NCBI RefSeq assembly: GCF_026210795.1
Contig: NC_089437.1
Coordinates: forward strand, 868,001-932,000
Length of the DNA: 64,000 nt
Direction of reading: 5' to 3'
Source: Rhizophagus irregularis
Lineage: Eukaryota > Glomeromycota > Glomeromycetes > Glomerales > Glomeraceae
Positions 22,715 to 34,396 of the stretch are shown here, piece after piece; positions within the stretch are counted from its first letter, which is position 1, and each line of letters starts with the position of its first letter. The translations under genes and the position numbers were made by a program. Under the pieces are notes generated by a model. It had not been told where the DNA came from, searched no databases, and was given only the letters and a program-made list of their open reading frames with translations.

Positions 22715-23164
22715 ATGAAATTTATCTTACTTTTACTTTTCCTTCTTTTAAACATCCTTACTGATGTTGCTCAAGGAATCGTTATAATACCAACTAAAAT
22801 TCAATTAAGTAATAGTAATCTTTTTTGGGCATTAGATGGTTCTAATGTTATTTTAAGCCCAAATGGTATCAAATGGGCAATTTATAACAATGAAATCTCA
22901 CCTTATGGTAATGACACGGTCGCCGTCCAATACCAAGGTCCTGGCAAACAACTCGCTATAGCAAATAAAGGTGGACCTGTTGAAATATTGGAAAAATGGG
23001 ATGTCGGAAGCATTATAGAACCTCAAATTATTCCCAATGTTACCATTTGTTCCATACCAGTCCCTAGTGAATGTGCAACAGCAGATGGAATGAAAGTTAT
23101 TGCTAATGATAAACATACTGCTGGTGACCCTAATCAGTTGTGGACATTAGAGAGTCATTTTTAA
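22715..23164 (+). CDS. small secreted protein, possible beta-trefoil (ricin-B-like) fold
   Basis: 149 aa, single exon. Residues 1-20 (a run of Leu/Ile/Phe ending in 'DVAQG') form a clear signal peptide, leaving a mature protein of about 128 aa with two cysteines ('TICSIP' and 'SECATA'), which could pair. Three spaced aromatic motifs ('NLFWALDGSN', 'GIKWAIYNNE', 'PNQLWTLES') suggest three repeats. The last is a Q-x-W motif as in ricin-B-type beta-trefoils. No transmembrane or anchor segment follows. It is an effector-like or carbohydrate-binding candidate by size and secretion only. The reading frame is clean, and the triplicated repeat upstream suggests active regulation. Confidence 0.75.
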   Translation: MKFILLLLFLLLNILTDVAQGIVIIPTKIQLSNSNLFWALDGSNVILSPNGIKWAIYNNEISPYGNDTVAVQYQGPGKQLAIANKGGPVEILEKWDVGSIIEPQIIPNVTICSIPVPSECATADGMKVIANDKHTAGDPNQLWTLESHF

Positions 23165-23389
23165 TTATTTTAAATGTACAATATTGATAAAATATATAGT
23201 GTGGGCATTTTGTATAGTATATAGCGTAGATGTGTAACTTGCATCAAAAAAAAATAAAAATAAAAAAATCTATGCCAATTTTTTTATATTTTCAAGTCAA
23301 TGAAATTTTGTCACGTGGTCTTTTTATTTATACTAACTTGAAATTTTAAATAAAGCTGCATCTTAAATAAATGTGATACAAACGGATTA

Positions 23390-23825
23390 AAGATATTATT
23401 GGGTGATGAGATATTACAAATAATTTATTGTTTTGATCCTCAAGGCTTTAGGATTCTTGATAATATTGCTTCTAAGCTATCCTCTTTGTTTATAATGTAT
23501 GTTTGGAAAATCATAACATTTGCAATTAAGACATTCGTCAAAGATGTCAATAAAGAAGCAATTATTAATGAAGTGTATTAACTATACAGCTTTTTATCGT
23601 AAATAGCTTTATCAAATTCACCATTTTTATTTCATGTAACGGGAATTGTTAATCCTCATCCAAATATAATTACATTTTATGGAGTCACGAAATTAGATGA
23701 AATCAACTATTCGCTTGTTTCTTGAATTTGAACATTAAAAAGTTATATGAGGGAAAATATCATAACCTTTAAATGGAAAAGCTAATTAGCGTTTGCTTAA
23801 GAAATTGCGAATACGATTTCCAACT
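23390..23825 (+). pseudogene. kinase-family fragment (exons 1-3)
   Basis: Exon 1-like 'LLGDEILQIIYCFDPQGF' and 'ITFAIKTFVKDV' with 'INEV' at the splice point, then 'NPHPNIITFYGVTKLD' (exon 2, from about 23640) running directly into exon 3-like 'EINYSLV' with the intron missing. Frameshifts and stops follow, and homology ends near 23820 in the helix after the hinge. There it abuts a minus-strand fragment of the other kinase family. Confidence 0.65.
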
Positions 23826-25520
23826 TTTTATTATCAGTACTATGAGATAATGAACCTTTCTCTAACATTTCTAAAGTAGTATATTTTTCTAACTCTTTGA
23901 TGACGATTCAAATGGTGTATCATTATATCTATTATATCTATTAATTTTTTAATTGCATTTTTTGATTAAAGTCAACAAGTTTCATATTTCTACTAGTCCA
24001 GTTTGTAAAATTATTTTTTTAATTGATTTATTTAACATTGGTTACACCATTTATAACTTTTTATCTTCGTATTTTGTTACCACATTTTTCACAATAAGGT
24101 GAACGCAAAATTATAAATTCGGTTTTCATATCCCGGCCGGGTCGGATAAATCACAAATTCAAAATTTTAATTTTTTTATATTAAGATAATTGGCCAATAA
24201 AAATAGTTTATACTTTATAATATCATGTGATAACCGCATGTATTACAGAAATCAATATAAATTGAGACAGACACATTGCTTTAAAGAAAATTTCTCATTC
24301 TAGTAAATGTAAAAAAAGATTAACAATTTTATTTATTTATTTTATTAAATATTTTACAATTGATTTCCCACGCCAAAAATTTAATAATTACGATATCATT
24401 AACCTAAAACTTTTAACATATGAAAATTATTAATCAGATAGCTAAATTTTATTGGTTAAAATTTTTGAATTTTAAAATAAAAATCTGGGCGACTGGGTCA
24501 AAATAGAGTTACGATCTCATCCGATCTGGTCAGATGACGGATGACTGGGAACATCCGTCAGATTAACTTTTGAAATTTTTTTTTAAAAAAATTTTTAGAT
24601 GGTATGTTTTTGTGTTTTTTTTTAATTAAGAACATTTTTGTGGGTTAGGCAAAAAATGTCTTTGATCTTAATTATATAGAAGAATTCCATTAGAAAATAA
24701 ATTAACCTGCCGATCCATTTTTTTTTCACTTTTTCAATAAAATAAATAAGAGCGATTTTTTTTATGTAATAACAAAAAAAAATTGTTTTTCATTAATAAA
24801 AATTTAAAAATTATATTTAATTAAAAATCATTATTATTTTTCAAAATTAATGGTTGGATTGCGGCTGTGAAATTCCATGGAATTTCTGCGATTAATCCAG
24901 GATCAGATGATTCAGAATCAGATCATCTGTTTCATCCGCGGATGAATCCTGTCATCTGATCTGTCAGATCGGATCCATCTGATTCATCCGTCGGTCGGAT
25001 TTAAGTTTATTTTTTTCTAAACTTTTGGCCCGGGTTTTTTGGTCGAACGCCAAAAAATAACCAACCAAAATTAGATAATTTCTGGAGTCGTCATCTCTTC
25101 GCGTGACAGGGCTAAAATATATCAATATAAGGAGATTTCAATCTAAAAGCAGTTTTTATTGGATAATTTTTGTACAGCAAAATCCGACTGAAAAATGTGA
25201 CCGACCGGAAATGAACAGGGCTATTGTGATATGAAAACCGAATTTATAACTTTGCGTCGCCTAATAGTATCATTATTTTAAATAAAAATAGCACAATACT
25301 AAATTTAACTAACGAAGAAAATATGACGTAATGATGGACTCGTAGATAATCACAGTATTAATGTTTGATTATTTTTATTTTGAGTTATCAAAAATTGATT
25401 TTTTTTAGGTCTGTTTCTATTTGTACACTATGTAAACACAAGTCGCATGATTGTCCATGATCACATGGCTTTAATTAATTTTTATTATAAGCTTCGAAAA
25501 GTAAAATTTCCTAACAAATT
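23826..25520 (-). pseudogene. decayed zinc-ribbon/N-lobe kinase unit, split by a transposon
   Basis: Between 23826 and 24097 the minus strand matches the repeat units at 28.4-32.2 kb: zinc-ribbon end, 'TGLVEI' region, 'FIKKCN', the 'PLYY'-type stretch and the Leu-Asn region, all with indels. After the Harbinger-like insertion, homology resumes with the upstream flank of that gene: 'gtatcattattttaaataaa' and 'aatatgacgtaatgatg' match 32260-32340. It is a dead copy of the first part of the array gene. Confidence 0.6.
24098..25261. mobile_element. PIF/Harbinger-like non-autonomous element
   Basis: 1,164 bp with about 34-bp imperfect terminal inverted repeats: left 'ggtgaacgcaaaattataaa', right complement 'ggcgacgcaaagttataaat', both continuing 'ttcggttttcatatc'. 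The target duplication is TAA (24095-24097 and 25262-25264), the 3-bp TWA type of PIF/Harbinger. The interior has no transposase frame but is dense in CATCTGA/TCAGATG-type inverted motifs at 24500-24560 and 24890-25010. Joining the flanks restores homology to the zinc-ribbon unit. Confidence 0.75.
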
Positions 25521-27461
25521 ACCCCTATCCTAATCCTACAACAAATTCTAAAGAACAAATGGTCTTTAATGAAATTCTAAATAAGTTTAGAGTAATGTTC
25601 GTACTGATTTCATTTCCACGCTCGCGCCCTTTTTATTGATAATACTGCTATTACCACCTTCTACATTTTGTCATAATATATACTGATCTGTCTTCTATCT
25701 CCTAATATCTGTTTACCTTTAAATGATGAATTCTAAACGCTAGATTTAATCATCTTTGGTTTGTTGCCTTTCGTTAATATTGATTTTAATTTTAAACGGA
25801 TGGTACTTTAAATTTTAAAAGTTTAAGTAATATTTGATATGATTTTAATACAAGTTGACCAATAATAGATGGAATAAATATAATTAATACAATTAGAATT
25901 AATTGATTGGCAATAATTGAGAATACATTGATATGTAGAATTTTTCAAAAACAAAAAAATAATATCTCATAATCATATCATGTAGTAAATTGAAAATGAT
26001 TGGCAAATTTCATGTGATAAAAATCGGAAAGCATGATTTAAAAAAAATATAAATATCATGTGGCAGGTGTAAATACATATGGTGTATAATAAGAAATTTT
26101 CATTTTATAATATTTATTATATTTCATAACTTTTCAAAAATTAATCTGGGTTTAGGATCACTTTCAACAATCACAAGAGTAAATTAAAACCGGGATCATT
26201 AATATCTATATTCTTATTAATTTTTTTTTGATAAAAAAAATATTCTAAAGCTTTATTTATATTTTTAATTTTGAAAACATAATATATTATAAATACAACT
26301 TGGGTTCATTCATATTTTTTATAATAATTAAACTGTTTATTTAATCCAAATTGAATCAAGAAATTTTATAACTTTCATGATCAAAACTAATCAAAGATAT
26401 GGGTAAAATAATACCATCACTAAAATATTATATTCTTTACATTCTTTTCAAAAAATATCAAGTATAAATTCAGCAGGAAAAGTTTATTACTTATTCATTT
26501 CAAAGAAATATATAACGCTATTGGGAGAAATGATTGCTTAACATCTTTCCTTGTATTTCTTATTCTTTGCACGTACTTTGTATCATTGTAAAAATGGATT
26601 ATTTAGTAAAAATGAAAATAAATGTAAAAATTATCGTTGTGCGTCAGATGCACTATATTCGCTTTAAATTTCATGCTCTTCAATTTTAAATATTGATTGA
26701 AAATTAGAATTTCATATAACTGATCTTTTAAAATTTTCATAGGCAAACTCTGAAATAAAGATTTCTTCAAATAAGACTAAAATTTAATTAAAATCTAGTT
26801 GTAAGATCTTTAACGACACCATAATTATTGCAAATTCGTAGTGTCGGCCAAAATCAAAATTTATATAAAAGAGCAAACTAATATAAGGGACCATAATAAA
26901 GTTCATAATATTTTAATTTTGTGAAGTTGTATATTTATTCAAGTTTGAATATTTCAAGATTAAAAAAGTTTCATAGTTGTTGTATTTACTTTAATAATAT
27001 ATTAAGGAGATACAGTATACAAGAAATGAAAATTAAATTTATTTATTGATTTTATAGTATTTGTTTATTAATGATTCATAAAATTTTGTTTAATTACAAA
27101 CTGATTTTTACTATGTAAAGAAAGTTTTACATATTACCCTATAATAATCAGTGTTAAACAAAAACTAGTAAATATAAATTGCTACTATTTAATGACAAAA
27201 TAATTTTATGAAAAAAAAGTATAATAAGGATTTTCTAAAAGTAAATTTTGTTTAATTACAAACTGATTTTTATAATCAGTGTTAAACAAAAACTGAGTAA
27301 ATATAAAACTACTATCTAATGATAAATACATAAATTTTAAAACCATTAAATGTTTTTTACAAAAAAATGAGTATAACTTATTATAAGCTATAAAAGTAAA
27401 ATAAGAATAAAAAATGAGTAAAATACAAGAACAGGAGAATAATAAAAAAATGCAAATGGAC
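25521..27461. other. AT-rich intergenic stretch with a direct repeat
   Basis: No coding family recognised. A direct repeat of roughly 100 bases links 27083-27200 with 27243-27320 (both have 'ttttgtttaattacaaactg' and 'agtgttaaacaaaaact'). Confidence 0.5.
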
Positions 27462-30400
27462 TTACTTTGTAAAATCAGTAATTTCTACTGTATTATTATT
27501 AATATTATCATTATATTTTGAAAGATTTTTTGTAAAAGGATTAAGTAATCGAGATGTATAAATAGCTTGTGTATGAGTAGTTAATTGATTATTTTTTATT
27601 GCTGAAAAAATTTTCTTCCTATATTCTTGTGTCTCGTTAAATTTCATTTTAATTTCATTATATTGATAAAATAGGTTAATCAATTTTTTTATTTCAACTG
27701 AATTTGGTCTATTTTCTGGATTTGAATCCCAACATTTTTTCATTAAATCAGTATAACATTTTGGTGCAATTTGATCATTAATTTCAGGTCTAATTCCATT
27801 ACATATATTTAATGCTAGAATATCATCATGAGCACAATTAGTGAAAGGTTGATTTCCGGTTGCTATGACATACATGATCATACCAAAGCTGTATATATCT
27901 GCTGCTGGAGTATAAGGTTCTCCTTTTAACACTTCAGGAGCTACATAAGGCATAACTCCATAAATACTTGTTTCATTAATATCATTAATTTTTTTACATA
28001 AACCCATATCAGAAATACATGCAGTATATTCATCCCTATCATAATATAATCTTGTAAATAATATATTTCCAATATGAAAATCACGGTGAACCATTTGTTT
28101 TTGATGAATTGTATTAAGACCTTCAATAATATTAGTTAATATTTTTAATTTATTAAACCAATCAAAAACTTTACACTTTTCCTTTAAATAACTATTGAAA
28201 TTTCCACCTTCTGCATATTCAAGAACCATGATATACTCTTTGTATTTGGATTTTGGGATATTCCATATATTTTAAGAATATTATCTATATTTTGATGTGG
28301 ATATGCTTTAACCTATTAAATAATATTAATATATGGGTAAAATATTATTATTTTCGCTAAAAAAATGTTGTTTAAATTATAAAGAAATTTCATACCTCAT
28401 TTATAAACTTGTCAAGGAAATTTTGTGAATTATTTAAACATTTTAAAGCAACTCTTGTATTTGATTTTCTTTCCCAGCGATAATCATTTCCTTCATAACT
28501 ATAGTATAACAAACCATCTTTCCATATTGCTGAATATACTGTAGAGAAACCACCTTTACCTATTGCTTTAATATCATTGAACTGGTCATACGGTATCCAT
28601 TCAAACATCATGTCAAAATATCTATAATTATGTCCAATATTTGATCTCATTTCTTGAATTAAATCATTGATCTTTTTATTTTCATGATTTGTTTGACATG
28701 ACATACAGCTTTTATTATCTATTTCAAACTGATTATTGTATTTTTTACCACAGTTTTCACAATGATATCCAATTTTACAAACTAATATATTATCTTTTGT
28801 ATTTGGATTTTGAGTTATTCCATAATTTTCCTCAACTGAATATATGACCTGTTAAATGTAAAATCATTATTATATTATTAATTATTAATTATTACGTTAA
28901 ATTATTGGAAAAGTTTCATACCTCATTTAAAAATAAGTGACTACCATTTTGCGAATTATATAGATATTTTAAAATGACTTTTTTATTTAATTCCCTTTTA
29001 TAAATCCTTCCTATTCTGCTATAATACAATGGTCCATCCTTCCGTATTGCTGTAGCAAAGACATCATTTCCTATTTCTTTAATTTCAATAAACTTATTAT
29101 ATGGTATCCATTCAAATATCTTATCATTATATCTATTAATTTTTAATTGCATATTTTGGATGAAGTTGTCAATTTTCTTATTTCCACTAGTCCAGTCTGC
29201 AAAATTAATTTTTAAATGATTTATTTCACATTGTTTACACCATTTATAATGACTATCCTTGTATTTGTTACCACATTTTTTACAATAATGGTCAAAATAT
29301 TCATCATTAAAAGCTAAAAGATAAACTTCCGTATCTGGATTTTGAGATATTCCAAAAATTACATTATTTTTTAAATATGATTCAACCTATCAAAATATGA
29401 AAAAAAAATTAATATTATATTGATATTCGATTTTAAATATAGAAAATATTAGATACCTCATTTAAAAATTCGTCAGTAATTTCTTGTGAGTTATATAGAT
29501 GTTTTAAATAAACTTTTTCGCGTGATTTCCTTACCAACTTTTTATCATCAGTATTATAATATAATGGACCTTTCTCCCACATTGCTAAAGTAATATAATT
29601 TTCTAACTCTTTAATAATGGTAAATTCATTGTATGGTATCCATTCAAATATCTTATTATTATTAATTTTTAATTGCATTTTTTGAATAAAGTCATCAAAT
29701 TTTATATTAGGCCACACAAATTCGAATTTTCGGTTCACTTCACCCGGCCGGGTCACTTTTTCAAATTTCAATAAAAAAAAGTTTATATATAAAAAAATTT
29801 ATCACGTGATCAGGACGTAAATTTATTGGCGGGTAAGTTTATCACGCGGCTGAGAACTTCTAGAGCGAAAATAAATTCCTCCCTTTTAAAAGTCAACCAA
29901 TCAAATGTCACGATTTTATATATAAACTTTTTTTACTAATAAACAATAAACCCCGGGTCCCCGGGTCGATTTTAAATTTCAATGTTACGTGAACCGAAAA
30001 ATTGAATTTGTGTGGCCTTACCACTAGTCCAGTCTGTGAAATTATTTTTTAATTGATTTGATTGACATTGATCACACCATTTATTATAACTATCTTCGTA
30101 TTTGTTACCACATTTTTCACAATAATGATCAATATATATATATTTAAAAACTAAAAGATAAACTCCCTTTTCTGGATTTTGAGATATTCCAAAGATCACA
30201 TTATTTTTTAAATATGATTCAATCTATCAAAAATATAAGAAAAAAAAAGTTAATATTATACTACTGATATTTGATTTAAATTAAATATATAAAAAATTTT
30301 AATACCTCATTTAAAAATTCATCAGAAATTTCTTGTGAATTGTATAGATATTTTAAATAAACCTTGTTTTTATATGACCTCTTTACCAATTTTTTATTAT

Positions 30401-32219
30401 TAGTATTATAATATAATAGATCTTTCTCCCACATTGCTAAAGTAGTATGTTTTCCTAACTCTTTAATAATGATAAATTCATTGTATGGTATCCATTCAAA
30501 TAATGTATTATATTCATAAATCTTTAATTGCATTTTTTGAATAAAGTCATCAAGTTTTATATTTCCGCTAGTCCAGTTTATAAAATTATCTTCTAATTGA
30601 TTTATTTGACATTGTTTGCAACATTTATAATAAATATCCTCGTATTTGTTACCACATTTTTCACAATAATAGTTAACATATTTATTATTAAAAACTAATA
30701 GATAAACTTGCGTATCCGGATTTTGAGATATTCCAAAGATTACTTTATTTTTTAAATATGATTTAACCTATCAAAATATGAAAAAAAAATTAATATTATA
30801 TTGATATTCGTATTTAAATATATAGAAAATTTTAATACCTCATTTAAAAATTGCACAGTAATTGTTTGTGAACTATGTAGACATTTTAAATAAACTTTTT
30901 CACATGGTTGTCTTACAAAGTTATTATCATTAGTATTATAATGTAATGGACCTTTCTCCCATATTGCTAAAGTAATGTGTTTCCTGTATTTCCCTGACTC
31001 TTTATTAATGATAAATTCATTGTATGGTATCCATTCAAATAGTGTATAATATACATAAAATTCTAATTGCACTTTTTGAATAAAATCATCAAGTTGTATA
31101 TTTCCACTAGTCCAATTTGTAAAATTATTTTTTAATTGATTTATTTTACATTGTTTACACCATTTATTAAAATTATTTTCGTATTTGCTACCACATTTTT
31201 CACAATAATGATCAAAATATTTATCATTAAAAACTAAAAGATAAACTTCCTTATCTGGATTTTGAGATATTCCAAAGATTACACTTTTTTCTAAATATGA
31301 TTCAACCTATCAAAAATTCAAAATATATAGAAAAAAATCAAATTTATGTTGATATTCGATTTAAATATATAGAAAATATTAAATACCTCATTTAAAAATT
31401 CGTCAGTAATTTCTTGCGAATTATATAGATATTTTAAATAAACCATTTCACATGATTTTCTAACCAATTTTTTATCATCAGAATTATAATATAATGGACC
31501 TTTCTCCCACATTGCTAAAGTAGTATAATTTTCTAACTCTCTAATAATGATAAACTCGTTGTATGGTATCCATTCAAATATTTTACCATAATTATTAAGT
31601 TTTAATTGCATCTTTTGAATAAAGGCATCAAGTATTACATTTCTACTTGTCCAGTTTATAAAATTATCTTTTAAATGATTTGTTTGACATTTTTCATATG
31701 TATTACCACATTTTCCACAATAATCGTCAATATATCCTTTGTTAAAAACTAAAATATAAACTTTTGTATCTGGGGTTTGAGATACTCCATAGTATCCAAA
31801 TGTTAAATATGCTTTAATCTACCAAAATAAAAAATGATATTAATAATATATTAATACTGTATATTACTAGTTAAATTAACAGGGAAATTTAATACCTTAT
31901 TTATAGATTCGTCAGTTACATCATATAAAAATCTTAATGTAACAATTTCATACGGGCATCTTATCCATTCTTTTTCGTCTTTATTATAATATAATGAACC
32001 TTCCTTCCATATTGCTGTAGTTAAACAATTATTTCCAATTTCTTTAATATCCATAAGTTCACTATATGGTATCCATTCAAATACTGCATCTTCATTGTAA
32101 TTTAATTGCTTTTCTTGAATGAAATTATCAATTATTTCATTTCCACTGGTCCAACTTGCAAAATTTTCTGCAATAATTTTTTTCCCAGCAGTCAAATCTC
32201 TAAAATCAAGAATTTTCAT
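27462..32219 (-). CDS. poly-N-lobe TKL kinase: seven zinc-ribbon/N-lobe exons plus one catalytic exon
   Basis: Eight exons in a row, all phase 0: 32219-31896, 31818-31387, 31306-30839, 30767-30306, 30223-29457 (with a MITE inside), 29386-28922, 28848-28396 and 28312-27462. Each middle exon starts with the beta4-beta5/hinge piece ('VIFGISQNPDTEVYLLVF'), then a zinc ribbon (C-x2-C ... C-x2-C), a 'WTSGN' linker, 'FIQKMQLK', 'FEWIPYNEF' and a beta1-alphaC piece ending 'FLNEV'. Only the last N-lobe keeps a full glycine loop ('GKGGFSTVYSAIW') and lysine strand ('VALKCL'). The final exon has 'MVHRDFHIGN', 'ISDMGLC' (DFG to DMG), 'APEVL' and 'CWDSNPENRPN'. Problems: exon 5 is broken by the MITE, and the final exon lacks one base near 28240. 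The complete product is therefore doubtful, though exons 7 and 8 alone resemble an ordinary family member. Confidence 0.65.
28396..32219 (-). repeat. tandem exon repeat, seven units of about 0.5 kb
   Basis: Units are spaced 468 to 766 bases (the longest carries the MITE). Exons and introns repeat together, with the same phase-0 splice points 'GAG|GTA' and 'AG|GTT/ATT'. Units 3 to 6 are most alike, consistent with unequal crossing-over spreading in the middle of the array. The two ends are the most diverged. Confidence 0.8.
29710..30017. mobile_element. PIF/Harbinger-like MITE in exon 5 of the array kinase
   Basis: 308 bp, terminal inverted repeats of about 30 bp: 'ggccacacaaattcgaattt' against complement 'ggccacacaaattcaatttt', both running into 'tcggttcac'. 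Target duplication TTA (29707-29709 and 30018-30020). Removing the element and one TTA restores the exon in frame. It interrupts the protein right after 'DWTSG'. There is no ORF of its own. Confidence 0.85.
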
Positions 32220-32439
32220 TTAATAAAATAATATTGAAATTTTAAACGATAGAACGAATGAACGATAAAATAATAATTTTAAATAAATTCACTACAATAC
32301 TAAATTTGGTTAACAAAAAAATATGACGTAATGATGCACTAATATCATCAATTCACCGATCATTCCAATTAACGTTAGATTTATTTTTATTTTGAGTTAC
32401 CAACTTTAATTTAAATAAATAAAAATAAATAAAGGTGCT

Positions 32440-32840
32440 GTATTCAATATTGTACGATAATGAAAATATAAAATAGAACTGTACGTTGATACAAGTTTTG
32501 GATGTACGCCAGGACCCCGAAATATACATAAAAGGGTCAGGTCAGAGTTTGCGTATAATGAGTCAAAAAAATCATGTAGATCATTCCTTTTATGGATAAT
32601 CCCAGCCAAAATAATATTTCCTAATTTAGATAATGGCTGAAATTATCGTAATTCCGGCCCTGAAAGAATGCGTATTTTGGACCACTTCTGGACCTGACCT
32701 CTACATATATATTTCGGGGTCCTTGTACGCCCGTTTACAAAGTATGATAAAATTATACTGGTACGTAAGAAAATTTAAAATTTTTTCGTACAATAAATTT
32801 GAATTTCGTACAACTCTGAATTTTCGTACACCTATGGGCT
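32440..32840. mobile_element. inverted-repeat element with 'gtacg' minirepeats
   Basis: The left arm (around 32505-32550, 'ggaccccgaaatatacataa' then 'gggtcaggtc') is inverted at 32683-32745 ('cctgacctctacatatatat' then 'ttcggggtcc'). Outside these arms several 'gtacg' / 'cgtac' motifs lie on both sides. The outer limits and target duplication are not clear. No ORF is supported. Confidence 0.5.
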
Positions 32841-34396
32841 GATTTACAGAACCGACCCAGGGTAAAGTAAAGCAGCGGTTAAGGAACTTTTCGAGTTAAA
32901 TATGTAATTACTGCCCAAGGGAAATGAAAAGCAAAATAGTGGAAGGGAGTAAAGTAATTGTAAAAATAACTTTAAAGACTTATGTAGAAAAAGGGAATCG
33001 TCTTAAAAAAATGCTGACTGGTTTTTTAGGTGGGTAAAAAATAAATCTTTTTGCAAATAATACGTAATTTTATTTATTTTTTTTTACTTTGGAAAGGAAG
33101 GCGAGTTTAACTACGTAATTAATTTCAGCCAATAATTTATTGTTGCGTTTTTGTTGAATATTTTTACGCTTTTGTTGAAAAAATTTAAAAAAAAAGATAA
33201 TTATAATTAATAATAATAAAAATAATAAACTTAATAAACTTAATTGTTTAATTGTTAACCTTTTGCTATGCCAAATTATAAAAATATATTTCAGCGGTAG
33301 CACATATAAAATGTTGTAACACAGCATATTTCAATATTATATTATAATTCCGGCCAAATTTATAATGTCGGCCGGAGTTAAGAATCTTATGACAAAGTCA
33401 TAAGTCATAAGCGTTGCCAAATGACAAACATGTGCTAACACTGACTGCAATATCAGAAAAACTTTAATAGACCGTGATTCTTAGTTCTAGAACTGTTCTC
33501 CAAACTTATTTCGTTTTCAACCATGGTAAACCGTTTTTCCCCATATCAAATTTTATACTTTTGGCGGCAATCTTAATACTTTTTCGGGTTGTATTTGTAT
33601 TAAATACATAAGTTGATAAACTTATCGGTATTACATCTTTTTTTTTTTTAAAGCTCGTGTATTAATTTTACTGTTTACAGTCTGGAAGTGGTGACTGTTA
33701 AGATTGTAGAGCCTTAATAACTAATATTTCTTCCTCTCCTAATCCTTCTGCTCAACCCTTTAGCTCTGACCCTTCTAATTTAAACCAGTGCCAAAGGTAC
33801 TACAACAGTTGACTCCTTCGTCCCATTATATATCATTTCTACCAGTACTACTGCGGTCGAGGATGTGAAAGGATTTGACGCGGAACAACTTATCAATTTT
33901 TTACGAACAAAGATTCAAAGAACTTATATATATATATCTCAACAAAACTGATATAAAATTTACATACACTATTTTATATAATTTTAAGAACCATACATGA
34001 TTTTATGTATGTGTAAAATATGTCGTATGTAGATTTCTTATTTAAATTCAAACATACTTCATTTAGTTTTATTTAATATTATAAATTGTAAATTCAGTTT
34101 ACTTTGGAATATGTATTTATAGTATTTTATAGTTAACCTGTTTTAAACAAAATACAAATCACTTTGGTAATTGCCTGTAAAACTAATTGATTTTTATTTT
34201 TCATTACAATATAAATGATATTATATTAATTCATATTATAGAAATAAATTTGTTATTAATGATATTAAAATTGATAAGATTACTTACTATATTAACATAG
34301 CAAAATGAGCATTTCTTATTTCACAAAATATTTATACTATAAACTTCTTATCTTAAATTATCTGAGTAATTTCATAATAGAGTTTTGTAGTTTCAC
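32841..34396. other. intergenic spacer
   Basis: No recognised gene. A hydrophobic 85-codon minus frame (33327-33070) could encode one membrane helix with a basic tail, but it has no family match in memory and its composition fits chance in AT-rich DNA. A small palindrome, 'ccggccaaatttataatg' with 'tcggccgg', lies near 33350. Confidence 0.35.

Noticed and set aside
22898-23116. 72-codon minus frame inside the secreted-protein gene
   Set aside because: Antisense shadow. The plus frame has a signal peptide and a TATA box.
33070-33327. Hydrophobic 85-codon frame
   Set aside because: One possible membrane helix, but the composition is what AT-rich DNA gives by chance and there is no recognisable relative or promoter.
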